From contig NYVG01000017.1 in assembly GCA_002684495.1 (NCBI GenBank), forward strand, positions 1 to 64,000: a stretch of 64,000 bases of DNA, given 5' to 3'. Position 1 is the stretch's first letter. Every line of letters begins with the position of its first letter. The translations under genes were made by a program, and so were the position numbers. Source of the stretch: Gammaproteobacteria bacterium. GTDB taxonomy: Bacteria; Pseudomonadota; Gammaproteobacteria; Pseudomonadales; Azotimanducaceae. A model generated the notes under the pieces. It was not told where the DNA came from. It did no database searches and saw only the letters and a program-made list of their open reading frames with translations. Below are positions 1-8,568 of this stretch, piece by piece.

Positions 1-578
1 CAGACTTTATTGCACAATGTGTGGCGCTCTATGGCGGTATCGACGGCATTTACGCCAACGCTGGGGTATCTGGGGGACGCAAAAGCCTGACCGAATTAAC
101 CGTAGAGGACTGGCAACGCACTCTAGCCGTGAATACCGTTGGCGTATTCTTGGCGATCAAACACAGCGTGCCGCATTTCGTAAACCAGAAACAAGGCGCG
201 ATAGTCTGCACCGCGTCAGTTGCTGGCCTGCGTGCGAACGCAGGCGGTGTGGATTATTCCGCCAGTAAGGCTGGGGTCATCAGCATAGTTCAAACAACCG
301 CCTATCAACTTTACGGCACTGGCGTAAGAATAAACGCCATCTGCCCAGGTCTTATTGAAACAGGGATGACCAAGCCAACGTTCGATCTCGCGCGAGAACG
401 TGGCAAAGAAGACCGAATTGGTCAGATCAATCCTGCAAAACGCTATGGCCAGCCCAGTGAAATCAGCGAAGCTGCGTGCTTTTTACTGAGTGACCGCGCA
501 TCTTATGTAAACGGTCAGGCGCTGCCTGTTGATGGTGGTTTGTCAGCTTCCCATCCCTGGGTCTTTCCGAGAACCTAA
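1..578 (+). CDS. SDR family oxidoreductase, 5' truncated by window edge
   Basis: C-terminal part of a classical short-chain dehydrogenase/reductase, an NAD(P)-dependent alcohol/carbonyl oxidoreductase. The reading frame is open to the left edge (D-F-I-A-Q-C-V precede the first GTG at 21), so the start and the TGxxxGxG cofactor motif lie outside the window. Visible are the NAG motif (YANAG), the catalytic YSASK (YxxxK) and the C-terminal DGG common in SDRs. The substrate cannot be told from sequence. Its TAA overlaps the TAG of the converging acyl-CoA dehydrogenase by four bases (CTAA), so no terminator separates the two genes. The family call is firm, the function open. Confidence 0.9.
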   Translation, partial: DFIAQCVALYGGIDGIYANAGVSGGRKSLTELTVEDWQRTLAVNTVGVFLAIKHSVPHFVNQKQGAIVCTASVAGLRANAGGVDYSASKAGVISIVQTTAYQLYGTGVRINAICPGLIETGMTKPTFDLARERGKEDRIGQINPAKRYGQPSEISEAACFLLSDRASYVNGQALPVDGGLSASHPWVFPRT

Positions 579-2308
579 AACAGCGCCTCTGGCATCGCCA
601 TAACCGCCGAAGACTCTGCCTCGATGCTTTGCTCCAGACCCAAGGTCTGGGGCAACAGCCGGGCAAAAAAGTATCGGGCGGTTGCGCGTTTGGCGTCGCC
701 AAATTCATTCTGCGGCGCACAACTGGCCATACGCGCCCACAGCCAGGCACATAGCGTAAGCCCAACGAAATCCAAGAAATCTACAGAGACTGCTCCCGCC
801 AGGTTGGGATCTTGCTTGGCGCGCGCGACCACGGATTGAGTCACCGCATCTAAGCGCTGGCAAACGTCGGCTAACGGCTCTAAAAATTCAGGCGCAACCG
901 CAGTGGCGGTGATGTCGCTGAGCAGGTCCTGTAGCGTTTTGCCACCATCGCGCACGACCTTGCGACCCACTAAATCAATGGCCTGGACACCATTCGCACC
1001 TTCATAAATCTGACCGATCCGCGCATCGCGGACAATCTGTTCCATGCCCCACTCTTTGATGTAGCCATGGCCACCAAGTACCTGCTGGCCAAGCACAGCA
1101 CAATCCAATCCGCGGTCAGTCAAAAAGGCTTTGACCACTGGTGTAAGCAACTGGCCAATACGCCCGGCCCGCTGATCACCCGCATACTTCTCCAAGTCCA
1201 GTTGCATGCCCACGTATAAGCCCATAGCACGACAACCCTCTGCATAGGCCCGCTGGGTCAATAACATGCGCCTTACGTCCGGGTGCACTAATAACGAATC
1301 CGCTACTGCATCAGGGGTCTGCGGACCGCTAGGTGCGCGCCCCTGCAGACGCTCCCGCGCGTAGTTGGCGGAATGCTGGTAGGCCAATTGCGCAGCACCG
1401 AGCCCCTGCAGGCCGACGCTAAGCCGCTCGTAGTTCATCATTGTGAACATGGCCGCAAGACCCTGATTTTCTTCACCGAGCAAAAACCCTTTAGCGCCAT
1501 CGTAATTAATTACTGACGTGGCACTGCCCTTTATGCCCATTTTGTGTTCCAACGAACCACTGGACCAGCCATTGCGCTCGCCAACACTGCCGTCGTCGTT
1601 CGGCAGGTACTTCGGTACGATAAACAACGATATTCCCTTACTGCCGAGTGGCGCGTCCGGCAATCTAGCAAGGGTTAAATGCACGATATTTTCCGCCATA
1701 TCGTGCTCACCGCTGGTTATAAAAATTTTCTGCCCGGTAATTGCGTAGCTGCCATCGCTTTGCGCCTCTGCCTTGGTGCGCATGATCCCAAGGTCAGTGC
1801 CAGCATGAGACTCAGTCAATGCCATAGCGCCAGTCCACTCACCGGAATATAACTTTGGCAGGTATACGCTCTTTTGCTCTGGCGAGCCGTGGGCGTCTAT
1901 ACATAAACATGCCCCCACAGTCAGCGTGCCGTACAAATAGAGGCTGCTGTTCGCCGACCAAAACATTTCTTCTATCAAGCAACCAAGGCTTTTCGGCATG
2001 CCCTGGCCACCAAACTGAGGGTTGCCAGATAGACCCAGCCAGCCGCCTTGGGCCAGCTCAGCAAACGCCGCGGCAAAACCAGTGGGGGTAGTGACTTCAC
2101 CGTCCTGCCACTGACAACCCTCTGCATCGCCAGACTGATTTAGCGGTGCCATAACTTCAGCGGCAACACGCCCACCCTCAGCGACAATGGCTTTGACCAC
2201 GTCTGGCGACAAATCAGCAAACGCTTCTATCTCGCTCCAGGCGCTTTGCACATCAAAAACGTCATCCAGTAAGAATTCAATGTCCTGCTGTTGTACTTGG
2301 TATTCCAC
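575..2308 (-). CDS. acyl-CoA dehydrogenase, large DmdC-like subfamily
   Basis: 577-residue FAD-dependent acyl-CoA dehydrogenase that introduces an alpha-beta double bond in an acyl-CoA and passes electrons to ETF. It is longer than the usual ~380 residues: an extra N-terminal segment (residues 1-75) and a C-terminal domain flank the core, as in the DmdC (methylmercaptopropionyl-CoA dehydrogenase) and FadE5-like group. Seen are ALTESHAGTDLG in the FAD/substrate region, NYERLSVGLQG, and the C-terminal signature GGHGYIKEWGMEQIVRDARIG. The ATG start gives MEYQVQQQDIEFLLDD, typical for this subfamily. Substrate specificity (medium chain versus DMSP-derived) cannot be assigned; no other dmd gene is nearby. 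Confidence 0.93.
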   Translation of the reverse strand: MEYQVQQQDIEFLLDDVFDVQSAWSEIEAFADLSPDVVKAIVAEGGRVAAEVMAPLNQSGDAEGCQWQDGEVTTPTGFAAAFAELAQGGWLGLSGNPQFGGQGMPKSLGCLIEEMFWSANSSLYLYGTLTVGACLCIDAHGSPEQKSVYLPKLYSGEWTGAMALTESHAGTDLGIMRTKAEAQSDGSYAITGQKIFITSGEHDMAENIVHLTLARLPDAPLGSKGISLFIVPKYLPNDDGSVGERNGWSSGSLEHKMGIKGSATSVINYDGAKGFLLGEENQGLAAMFTMMNYERLSVGLQGLGAAQLAYQHSANYARERLQGRAPSGPQTPDAVADSLLVHPDVRRMLLTQRAYAEGCRAMGLYVGMQLDLEKYAGDQRAGRIGQLLTPVVKAFLTDRGLDCAVLGQQVLGGHGYIKEWGMEQIVRDARIGQIYEGANGVQAIDLVGRKVVRDGGKTLQDLLSDITATAVAPEFLEPLADVCQRLDAVTQSVVARAKQDPNLAGAVSVDFLDFVGLTLCAWLWARMASCAPQNEFGDAKRATARYFFARLLPQTLGLEQSIEAESSAVMAMPEALF

Positions 2309-2534
2309 AGATTTTCCCTGTTGGCCTAAGCCGTCTTATAGCGTTCAAAGTCGTTGAGCGTTCGAGTGTGAAATTCTAACCATAGCTCGAGGGTTGTTCT
2401 AATTTTATGCGCACCAGATTAACCATGTCTAATTGTGGTGGATGTTTCGGCTATGCGGCTCACCCTACTTTCAGCAATAACCGATAGCATCGTACTCACG
2501 CTCATTTAGCCTATCTGCGCATGACCAGCATAAA
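2309..2534. other. intergenic divergent region, no gene seen
   Basis: 226 bases between the divergent starts of the acyl-CoA dehydrogenase and comF. It must hold both promoters. No convincing hairpin, operator palindrome or small ORF was recognised. Confidence 0.4.
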
Positions 2535-3308
2535 ATGCGAGCCAATACAGCACCCATGCGTAAAAGTGTTATTCAGCGTGCTGCTCGATTAGCGATTGAC
2601 TGTGTCGTTGGCGACGTCTGCGTGCTATGCCAATTGCCAATAACCCCCCATCAATGGCGCGACCCACTTACTCTAAACGGTCATATGTGCCCCTACTGCA
2701 GAACTGTCGTGGCGCTAAATCCCAATTCCTGCCAGCACTGTGCGCTGCCTTTGCCTAATGGTCAGCGCATCTGCGGTCGCTGCATTACAGCACCTCTTGT
2801 CGATATGGCCTTGGCCCCAGTACTGCACCAGCACTGCGGCGCCTATTTAGTTCATCAATTAAAATTTAGTCGCGGCGAACGCGAGGCACTGGCGTTGGCG
2901 AGCTTTCTGCTCACTGCTGTTCACCAACACTACCCCGATACAAACGCTCTGCCAGATCTTCTTATTCCGGTGCCCATCGCTCCTTGGACCCAATTGCGGC
3001 GTGGCTACAACCCCTCTGACTGGTTAGCGGACACGTTGCATAAACAGCTTAACGTTACTGTCGCCAACGATCTATTGACGCGCAGGGGTGGGCCGTCCCA
3101 ACGCACGCTGACACGGCAGCAACGTCTGCGCTTGGCGAAAAACACCTTCGCGCTAAAGCGCAAGGTCGCACCCAGAGCACTGGATTTCCAGCATGTCGCC
3201 ATTATCGATGATGTGCTCACTACCGGTGCCACGGTAGCAGTACTCGCTCGAACCCTGCGTCGAGCCGGCGCTGTGCGAGTCGACGTGTGGTGCGCAACGC
3301 GCGCCTAA
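2535..3308 (+). CDS. comF: ComF family protein (phosphoribosyltransferase fold)
   Basis: 257-residue ComF/GntX-type protein. The N-terminal half holds a zinc-ribbon-like set of cysteines (CVLC, CPYC, CQHC, CGRC at about residues 33-90). The C-terminal half is a type I PRTase domain with the PRPP-binding loop VAIIDDVLTTGAT near residue 220 and the conserved RRGYNPSDWLA. In competent bacteria ComF acts in DNA uptake or ssDNA handling; in non-competent ones its role is unclear. A type IV pilus operon lies at 45-49 kb, so a link to uptake is possible but not shown. The ATG at 2535 has no clear Shine-Dalgarno; an in-frame ATG at 2556 is an alternative. Confidence 0.88.
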   Translation: MRANTAPMRKSVIQRAARLAIDCVVGDVCVLCQLPITPHQWRDPLTLNGHMCPYCRTVVALNPNSCQHCALPLPNGQRICGRCITAPLVDMALAPVLHQHCGAYLVHQLKFSRGEREALALASFLLTAVHQHYPDTNALPDLLIPVPIAPWTQLRRGYNPSDWLADTLHKQLNVTVANDLLTRRGGPSQRTLTRQQRLRLAKNTFALKRKVAPRALDFQHVAIIDDVLTTGATVAVLARTLRRAGAVRVDVWCATRA

Positions 3309-3351
3309 CAGTAGATCTGACCCATGTGTTAGATGCTGCTAAAGTGCAGTT

Positions 3352-4347
3352 ATGCACCAATCAGCACCGACGCCGTACGAAAACCTTACCCCAGACGCCA
3401 TTCTCGATGCCCTAGAGAGTATCGGCCTGCAACCCAATGGCAGCTTGCTAGCGCTCAACAGCTATGAAAACCGGGTCTATCAGGCAGGGTTGGAAGATCA
3501 GGGCTTTGTTATTGCTAAATTCTATAGACCCCAGCGCTGGAGTGATGAAGCCATCGCCGAAGAGCACGACTTCACACAGCAGTTGGCAGATGCCGAATTG
3601 TCCGTTGTAAACCCTATGACCATGGGGGCAAGAGCTACTCAACCTCGAACTGTGTTTAAGCACCTGGAATTCCGCTTTGCTGTGTTTCCACGCCAGGGTG
3701 GGCATCCCCCCAACCTCGAGAATCTTGATGATCTTGAAGTCCTCAGCCGTACCATCGCGCGGATGCACGCCGTCGGTGCACAACTGTCGTTTCAACACCG
3801 GCCGCAAATAAACGCGCAGCGTTTCGGCCACGATAGCCGCGACTTTCTTCTTGCAAACAACTTTTTACCCGCTGAGATGGAATCAGCTTATGCGTCCATA
3901 AGCGAACACCTGCTGCAACGCATTGATCCGTTGATGGCTGACGCGCCAAATATTCGCATCCATGGCGACTGTCACATGGGTAATATTTTGTGGCGGGATG
4001 AAATCCCGCATTTCGTCGACTTTGACGACTGCATGATGGGGCCGCCAATTCAGGATCTGTGGATGCTCCTAAGCGGCGAGCGCCACGACCAAACCGCGCA
4101 ACTCGCAATCATTTTGGATGCCTACAACGATTTTTACCCCTTCGCCGTGAATACGCTGAATTTAATCGAGCCACTACGCACACTACGCATCATGCATCAC
4201 GCCGCTTGGATCGCACGGCGCTGGAACGACCCTGCGTTTCCGCCAGCATTTCCAACCTTCGACAGCGCCAATTATTGGTCTAAGCATGTTTTGGAATTAC
4301 GCGAGCAACTCGCCTTATTAGACGAACCGCCATTAACCTATCTATAG
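3352..4347 (+). CDS. srkA: serine/threonine protein kinase SrkA (YihE/RdoA)
   Basis: 331 residues, close to the E. coli stress-response kinase SrkA (about 328). APH/choline-kinase fold. It has the typical N-terminal sequence with NSYENRVYQ, a candidate ATP-binding lysine in VIAKFYRP, and the catalytic loop IHGDCHMGNILW followed by the metal-binding HFVDFDDCMMGP. SrkA phosphorylates Ser/Thr and protects against envelope stress and MazF-linked death in E. coli. It lies 43 bases after comF on the same strand and may be co-transcribed. No dsbA follows it, unlike E. coli. Confidence 0.93.
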   Translation: MHQSAPTPYENLTPDAILDALESIGLQPNGSLLALNSYENRVYQAGLEDQGFVIAKFYRPQRWSDEAIAEEHDFTQQLADAELSVVNPMTMGARATQPRTVFKHLEFRFAVFPRQGGHPPNLENLDDLEVLSRTIARMHAVGAQLSFQHRPQINAQRFGHDSRDFLLANNFLPAEMESAYASISEHLLQRIDPLMADAPNIRIHGDCHMGNILWRDEIPHFVDFDDCMMGPPIQDLWMLLSGERHDQTAQLAIILDAYNDFYPFAVNTLNLIEPLRTLRIMHHAAWIARRWNDPAFPPAFPTFDSANYWSKHVLELREQLALLDEPPLTYL

Positions 4348-4379
4348 CTTTAGGCAGCGCGCCGCACCCGCATCAGCGA

Positions 4380-5534
4380 TTAACCATCAAGACCAAGTTC
4401 GCGCCGATTAACGCAAATATTGGCGTATTGCTGTAATAGAAATGTACGCTCGGAATCAGCGCAGTTACTTAACTGGGACTGCAGAATATTCATCGCTTTT
4501 GAATCCACCGAGTTCTCCGAGGCTCGCCCCGTCAATACTGAATCGGCGTAGCGGTTGGTGGAAAATACTCGAATACCCCCGACGATGGCCTGATCGAGGC
4601 GCTTAACGAGATCCTCAACGTTATTGCAATCATCACTGATCGGCCCATTGAAATGCACGTGCACCCGGCCTTTTTCACCCACTAGCCCTTGAATCATGCT
4701 GTGCAGATCTTCTTGTTCGCCCTTTGCGTAGTGCCCAACGCGATCAATTGCAGCCAACTCACGCGCTTTTGCCGGTCCACAAGGATCGATTTCGTAAGAC
4801 AAAGATACCGGCACTAGCGCGCCGTTATTCAGCAGACTGGCCATGGGATCGGGTTGTTTGCGATAGGCCAGTAATAACATTTTTAACAGCGCCGGATCAG
4901 TGCGATCAAAGCCATCTTTCGCTCGACCCTGGCGTTGCGCGATCCAAACCGAGACATGTTCCTGCAGACTATGGCGGATGTACTGGCTTGTGCGTGTCAT
5001 GGCGCGATAACCCGCGCGAGCACTGGCGAAATCTCGTTCAACGACGAAACTTTTGTTTAACCGCATCAGATCCGCAGCTAATGGGTTATTTAATAGATTA
5101 TCGCCTACCGCCATGCGGCAGGTTTCGTTACCCGCCCGAAATATGAGCAGATTGATCAAACTCGAGTCCATGACAATATCGCGATGATTCGAGATAAAGA
5201 GATACTGTCGGGTCAGATCTAAATGCTCCAAACCCGAAACCGTCAGAGCGTCTGTGGAGTTATCTACCAGCTGTTCAAAATATTTTGAGACCAGCCGCTG
5301 AACATCGTCGACGTTGCGCAGGTTGCGCACGCTGAACTGCAAAACCAATTTGGTCAGCCACGGGGCAAAAAAACGCTGTGCCAAGAAATTCGGTAAAACC
5401 AATTGCTTCGCCGCCGCGGCAAGCTGTGACGACTGACTGATCCGCGCCAACACCTCGGGAACTTCGTGGTCCTGATACGGCCGGATTGGATCAAAATCCA
5501 TTACGTCTATCTTTTGCGTCGAGGTGGTCACCAT
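4380..5534 (-). CDS. 1-acyl-glycerol-3-phosphate acyltransferase-like protein
   Basis: PlsC/PlsB-superfamily acyltransferase, about 384 residues, probably a membrane-associated enzyme acylating a glycerolipid. The acceptor box is ISNHRDIVMDSS, a variant of HX4D in which the histidine is followed by D at +2 and +6. VWIAQRQGRAKDG fits block III of the family, and the N-terminal FDPIRPY is typical of this group. The ORF extends to 5573, but that start overlaps the upstream TauE gene by 20 bases. I prefer the ATG at 5534 (MVTTSTQKIDV); the ATG at 5500 (MDFDPIRPY) is also possible. Exact substrate unknown. Confidence 0.8.
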   Translation of the reverse strand: MVTTSTQKIDVMDFDPIRPYQDHEVPEVLARISQSSQLAAAAKQLVLPNFLAQRFFAPWLTKLVLQFSVRNLRNVDDVQRLVSKYFEQLVDNSTDALTVSGLEHLDLTRQYLFISNHRDIVMDSSLINLLIFRAGNETCRMAVGDNLLNNPLAADLMRLNKSFVVERDFASARAGYRAMTRTSQYIRHSLQEHVSVWIAQRQGRAKDGFDRTDPALLKMLLLAYRKQPDPMASLLNNGALVPVSLSYEIDPCGPAKARELAAIDRVGHYAKGEQEDLHSMIQGLVGEKGRVHVHFNGPISDDCNNVEDLVKRLDQAIVGGIRVFSTNRYADSVLTGRASENSVDSKAMNILQSQLSNCADSERTFLLQQYANICVNRRELGLDG

Positions 5535-5553
5535 AGGGCTCTGGAACCTTTTG

Positions 5554-6321
5554 CTAAAGCGCCAGCGTACCACTCATTGCGGCGGTAACCCCTACCCAGA
5601 TACCCATAACTAGAATCAACCAGAACGCCGCTCGTTTTAACGCTGCGTCGCTGACCGGTGGTGCAAGCACATGACCAAGCCACGTGCCCACCAAAACCAC
5701 AGGCAGGGCCAGTAGGGTAATACCCAGGACCGCTTCAGTGAGTTCACCGCGCCAACCGACCATCACTGTGCGGGAACTGGTAACCAGCAAAAAACTCGAT
5801 AATAGCGTGGCTCTGATTACGTGCAGTGGCAGCGGCTGACTGAAACCAAAAAGCCCAAGCACTGGGCCACTGGCAGAAAACATACCGCCCAAGGTTCCAC
5901 CGCATAATCCAGTAAGCCACGTCACCCAAGACGGCGACACCCGTTGCAGAGGTTTTGGTTTTAGCAACATTCCCAACGCCCCTAGGGTCAAAAAAAAGCC
6001 CAAGCAAAGCTCTAACAGCCAGCGCGCATTGGCACCAAGTTGGTCAAGAAAATACAGACCCAAGACTAGGGCTGGGAGTTGCCCCGCAGCCAGCCAGCCG
6101 AAAAGCCGCCAATGCACGTGTTGGCTCTGTCCCCACAGCGATAATGCCGAGTTGGTAAGACTGAGAATACTCACCACCGCTGCTAGGGTTTCGATTTCGA
6201 GCAACCGCAACCCGCCGACTACCGCAACAATAAGCATGCCCATCGCAAATCCAGCGACCGCCTGGATATAGCTACCGAGCAGAGTGATCAGCAAGAAAAT
6301 AATGAGAGCAGGAACGTCCAC
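5554..6321 (-). CDS. TauE/SafE family sulfite/anion exporter
   Basis: About 255-residue polytopic inner-membrane protein with some eight hydrophobic helices in two halves. The half repeats begin GSYIQAVAGFAMG and GLCGGTLGGMFSASGP, the typical TauE/SafE (DUF81) layout. Family members are implicated in export of sulfite, sulfoacetate or other organosulfur anions; the substrate here is unknown. The ORF starts at a GTG at 6360; a second GTG at 6321 (VDVPALII) directly precedes the first helix and is chosen, though neither has a strong Shine-Dalgarno. It is immediately upstream of the acyltransferase on the same strand. Confidence 0.85.
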   Translation of the reverse strand: MDVPALIIFLLITLLGSYIQAVAGFAMGMLIVAVVGGLRLLEIETLAAVVSILSLTNSALSLWGQSQHVHWRLFGWLAAGQLPALVLGLYFLDQLGANARWLLELCLGFFLTLGALGMLLKPKPLQRVSPSWVTWLTGLCGGTLGGMFSASGPVLGLFGFSQPLPLHVIRATLLSSFLLVTSSRTVMVGWRGELTEAVLGITLLALPVVLVGTWLGHVLAPPVSDAALKRAAFWLILVMGIWVGVTAAMSGTLAL

Positions 6322-6419
6322 GGACCCATTGTGCCACAGCTGCTGGCAAGCAACGCTCACACACCCACCACACTGGGTCTGCTATTGTTCCTGCGCACTG
6401 TTATTGGAGTACGCATGAT

Positions 6420-7196
6420 ATGGATTTTTCTCTTACAGACAAAACCGCTCTTGTGACAGGCAGCTATCGCGGCACGGGCTTCGCGATTGCTAAGACGCTG
6501 TTGGCCGAGGGGGCTAACGTATTAGTGCATGGAATAACTGACGAGCAAGCCGCCGCCGCTGTATCCGAGTTAGCTGGCGGCATACCCGTGTCTGGAGACA
6601 TCAGCGACCCAGCAGGCTGCCAAAGTTTGCTCGAGGCCTGTGCCGAACACTCAATCCAAATTCTTATCAACAACTACGGCGGTGCCGACCAGAGTACCTG
6701 GTTGGAGAGCAATGCTGATGATTGGCACAGCGCTTTCGAGAAAAATGTATTGTCGGCACAGAGGTTAACCCAGGCCTTGCTGCCCAGTCTGTTAGCAAGC
6801 TCGTGGGCACGCATAATCAACATAGGTACAGTTGGCTCTACCCGGCCTAATTCGCGAATGCCTGCCTACTATGCGGCCAAGGGCGCCTTAGCGACTATGA
6901 CGATGAGCCTGGCAAAAGAGGTCGCCGGCAGCGCCATCCGTGTGAATCTCGTATCACCCGGCATCATCCTAACCCCAGAGGTCAAAGCCGCTTATCTTAA
7001 ACGCGGCCAAGCTAAGGGTTGGGGGGATGACTGGTCGGAGATCGAGGCTAAAGTGGCAGCAGACATTCCTACTCGACGCATTACTCGACGTGACGAAGTC
7101 GCAGCTCTGGTTGCTTTCTTGTGCAGCGAACAGAGCAACGCTATTCACGGCCAAAATTTGCGCATTGATGGCGGCCAGCTGGACATTTTGACATGA
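6420..7196 (+). CDS. SDR family oxidoreductase
   Basis: 258-residue classical SDR. Motifs in order: TGSYRGTG (TGxxxGxG cofactor loop, residue 14), LINNYGGAD in place of the usual NNAG, NIGTVGS preceding the active site, catalytic YYAAK, and SPG...TP after it. The tyrosine and glycine in the NNAG position are unusual but occur in some SDR subgroups. The stop overlaps the start of the next gene (ATGA), so it heads a coupled three-gene run with a small membrane protein and a HAD phosphatase. The substrate is not predictable. Confidence 0.92.
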   Translation: MDFSLTDKTALVTGSYRGTGFAIAKTLLAEGANVLVHGITDEQAAAAVSELAGGIPVSGDISDPAGCQSLLEACAEHSIQILINNYGGADQSTWLESNADDWHSAFEKNVLSAQRLTQALLPSLLASSWARIINIGTVGSTRPNSRMPAYYAAKGALATMTMSLAKEVAGSAIRVNLVSPGIILTPEVKAAYLKRGQAKGWGDDWSEIEAKVAADIPTRRITRRDEVAALVAFLCSEQSNAIHGQNLRIDGGQLDILT

Positions 7197-7552
7197 CCGC
7201 ACTACCCGAGAGATGCATTGGCGTGGCGCTAACGCTGGGCAGTATCTTTATCATTGACCTAAATCAGATGACCCCGGTGCATCAGCTTTGGTTGCCTCTG
7301 CTGTTGGCGGCGGGCGCCTACTTTATGACTCAGTCGCTGATGGCAGTCGCCATCGCTTGCGGCACTTTGGCCTATATTCACATCAATAGTGCATCGCCCT
7401 TCTGGGTTGAATCCACAGCCTATCCAATCATCGTTTTGGTAAGTGTCGCGGTCATCGCCATGACGCTTATAGGGCGCTTTCGCCAACGCATCGCGGCCAC
7501 CCATGAAGCCCGTTGGGCACAGCGTCGCAACGCAAATAAAGACAACCCGTGA
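7193..7552 (+). CDS. small membrane protein of unknown function
   Basis: 119 residues with three or four hydrophobic segments (about 8-22, 32-48, 49-63 and 77-93) and a basic C-terminal tail (RFRQRI...RWAQRRNANK). I do not recognise a family. The ATG overlaps the SDR stop by four bases and the TGA overlaps the start of the HAD gene, so it is almost certainly translated with them. The tail should be cytoplasmic by the positive-inside rule. No catalytic motif is visible. Confidence 0.7.
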   Translation: MTALPERCIGVALTLGSIFIIDLNQMTPVHQLWLPLLLAAGAYFMTQSLMAVAIACGTLAYIHINSASPFWVESTAYPIIVLVSVAVIAMTLIGRFRQRIAATHEARWAQRRNANKDNP

Positions 7553-8208
7553 TGAGCCTGGAATCCACCGATGCGGTATTATTTGACTTCGATGGCACGC
7601 TGGCACCAAACCTAGACTTAGCGGACATGCGCCGCCAAGTTGTTGAGCTGACAGTTGCCGCTGGTATTCCAGAGGATGTTTATGCCGGTCTGTACATTGT
7701 GGAAGTTATCGAAGCCGGTGCTGCATGGCTCGCCACACAGAACAGCGCGGAAGCAACTCTTTACCAACAGCGCGCACATCAGCTGATTCTGGACATAGAA
7801 CTAAACGCAGCGCGCTCTACACAGGTCTTCCCAGGCATCAAAAATATGCTCACCCAGTTGCGCAACAGTGACATCAAAATTGGCATTGTCACCCGCAATT
7901 GCAGAGCCGCTATCGAGACCATTTTTCCTGATCGAGAGCTGTTCGTGGACGCCCTTCACGCACGGGATGATGTGGCTCATATAAAACCCGATCCGCGTCA
8001 CCTACTGGCTAATCTGCAGGCCTTAAAAGCACGCCCAGACAGCAGTATTATGGTAGGAGATGGTGCGCTGGATATGCAGGCGGGCAAGGCGTTAAACATG
8101 CACTGTATTGGCGTCCTTACCGGCAGCAATGACTCTGCGGCACTGCAAAAGGCCGGGGCAAATCAGGTACTAGCGAACTGTATTTCCCTGCACGAGATAT
8201 TGATTTAA
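7552..8208 (+). CDS. HAD superfamily hydrolase (phosphatase)
   Basis: 218-residue haloacid dehalogenase-like hydrolase of the phosphoglycolate phosphatase/beta-phosphoglucomutase type. Motif I is LFDFDGTL with nucleophile and acid/base Asp, motif II IVTRN, motif III IKPDP (Lys) and motif IV VGDGALDMQAG. A helical cap lies between motif I and II. It hydrolyses a small phosphoester, unspecified. The start is ATG 7552 inside the upstream TGA (TGATG) or the adjacent GTG 7549, both translationally coupled to the membrane protein gene. Confidence 0.9.
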   Translation: MSLESTDAVLFDFDGTLAPNLDLADMRRQVVELTVAAGIPEDVYAGLYIVEVIEAGAAWLATQNSAEATLYQQRAHQLILDIELNAARSTQVFPGIKNMLTQLRNSDIKIGIVTRNCRAAIETIFPDRELFVDALHARDDVAHIKPDPRHLLANLQALKARPDSSIMVGDGALDMQAGKALNMHCIGVLTGSNDSAALQKAGANQVLANCISLHEILI

Positions 8209-8268
8209 CGCATTGGCTTTCCAACGTTCTCGCGGCAAACTACGACTAGGCTCTATGGAGATTGCGTT

Positions 8269-8562
8269 ATGAAAAAGGGAACCCTGATTCGAAACGAACT
8301 CGCACCGCTGCTGGATCGACTTATCGTGCAGTTGGAAGACGAAGGCCAACTGACCTACCGAGCACACTTTACCCGAATTCGTACCCGCCTCATCCGCGCT
8401 AATAGCGATTGGGAACTGGCACGACCCATCTTCGATTTATCTGCGGCCCATGCGATAGGCTTTGAGTTTTCCAATACCGCCGACGCTCTGGTGACCCGCA
8501 TTTTGAGCAAATCAATGAGCCTGAATCGTCAGATTAACGGCATCGACCAAATCCGCCACTGA
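8269..8562 (+). CDS. hypothetical protein, 97 aa
   Basis: Not recognised. Soluble, charged, with mixed helices; no signal peptide, membrane helix or cysteine motif. A good Shine-Dalgarno (GGAG, nine bases before ATG) supports the start. Its TGA abuts the start of the MOSC gene, so the two are probably one transcript. A conserved small partner of the MOSC enzyme is possible but unproven. Confidence 0.65.
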   Translation: MKKGTLIRNELAPLLDRLIVQLEDEGQLTYRAHFTRIRTRLIRANSDWELARPIFDLSAAHAIGFEFSNTADALVTRILSKSMSLNRQINGIDQIRH

Positions 8563-8568
8563 GTGACC

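Noticed and set aside
575-578. Shared stop-codon overlaps CTAA (575-578) and CTAG (15075-15078) as regulatory elements
   Set aside because: Four-base tail-to-tail overlaps are ordinary in compact genomes; no further structure was found there.
4724-5146. 140-aa plus-strand ORF inside the acyltransferase gene
   Set aside because: Antisense shadow; no recognisable motif and no ribosome site, whereas the minus strand encodes a clear acyltransferase.
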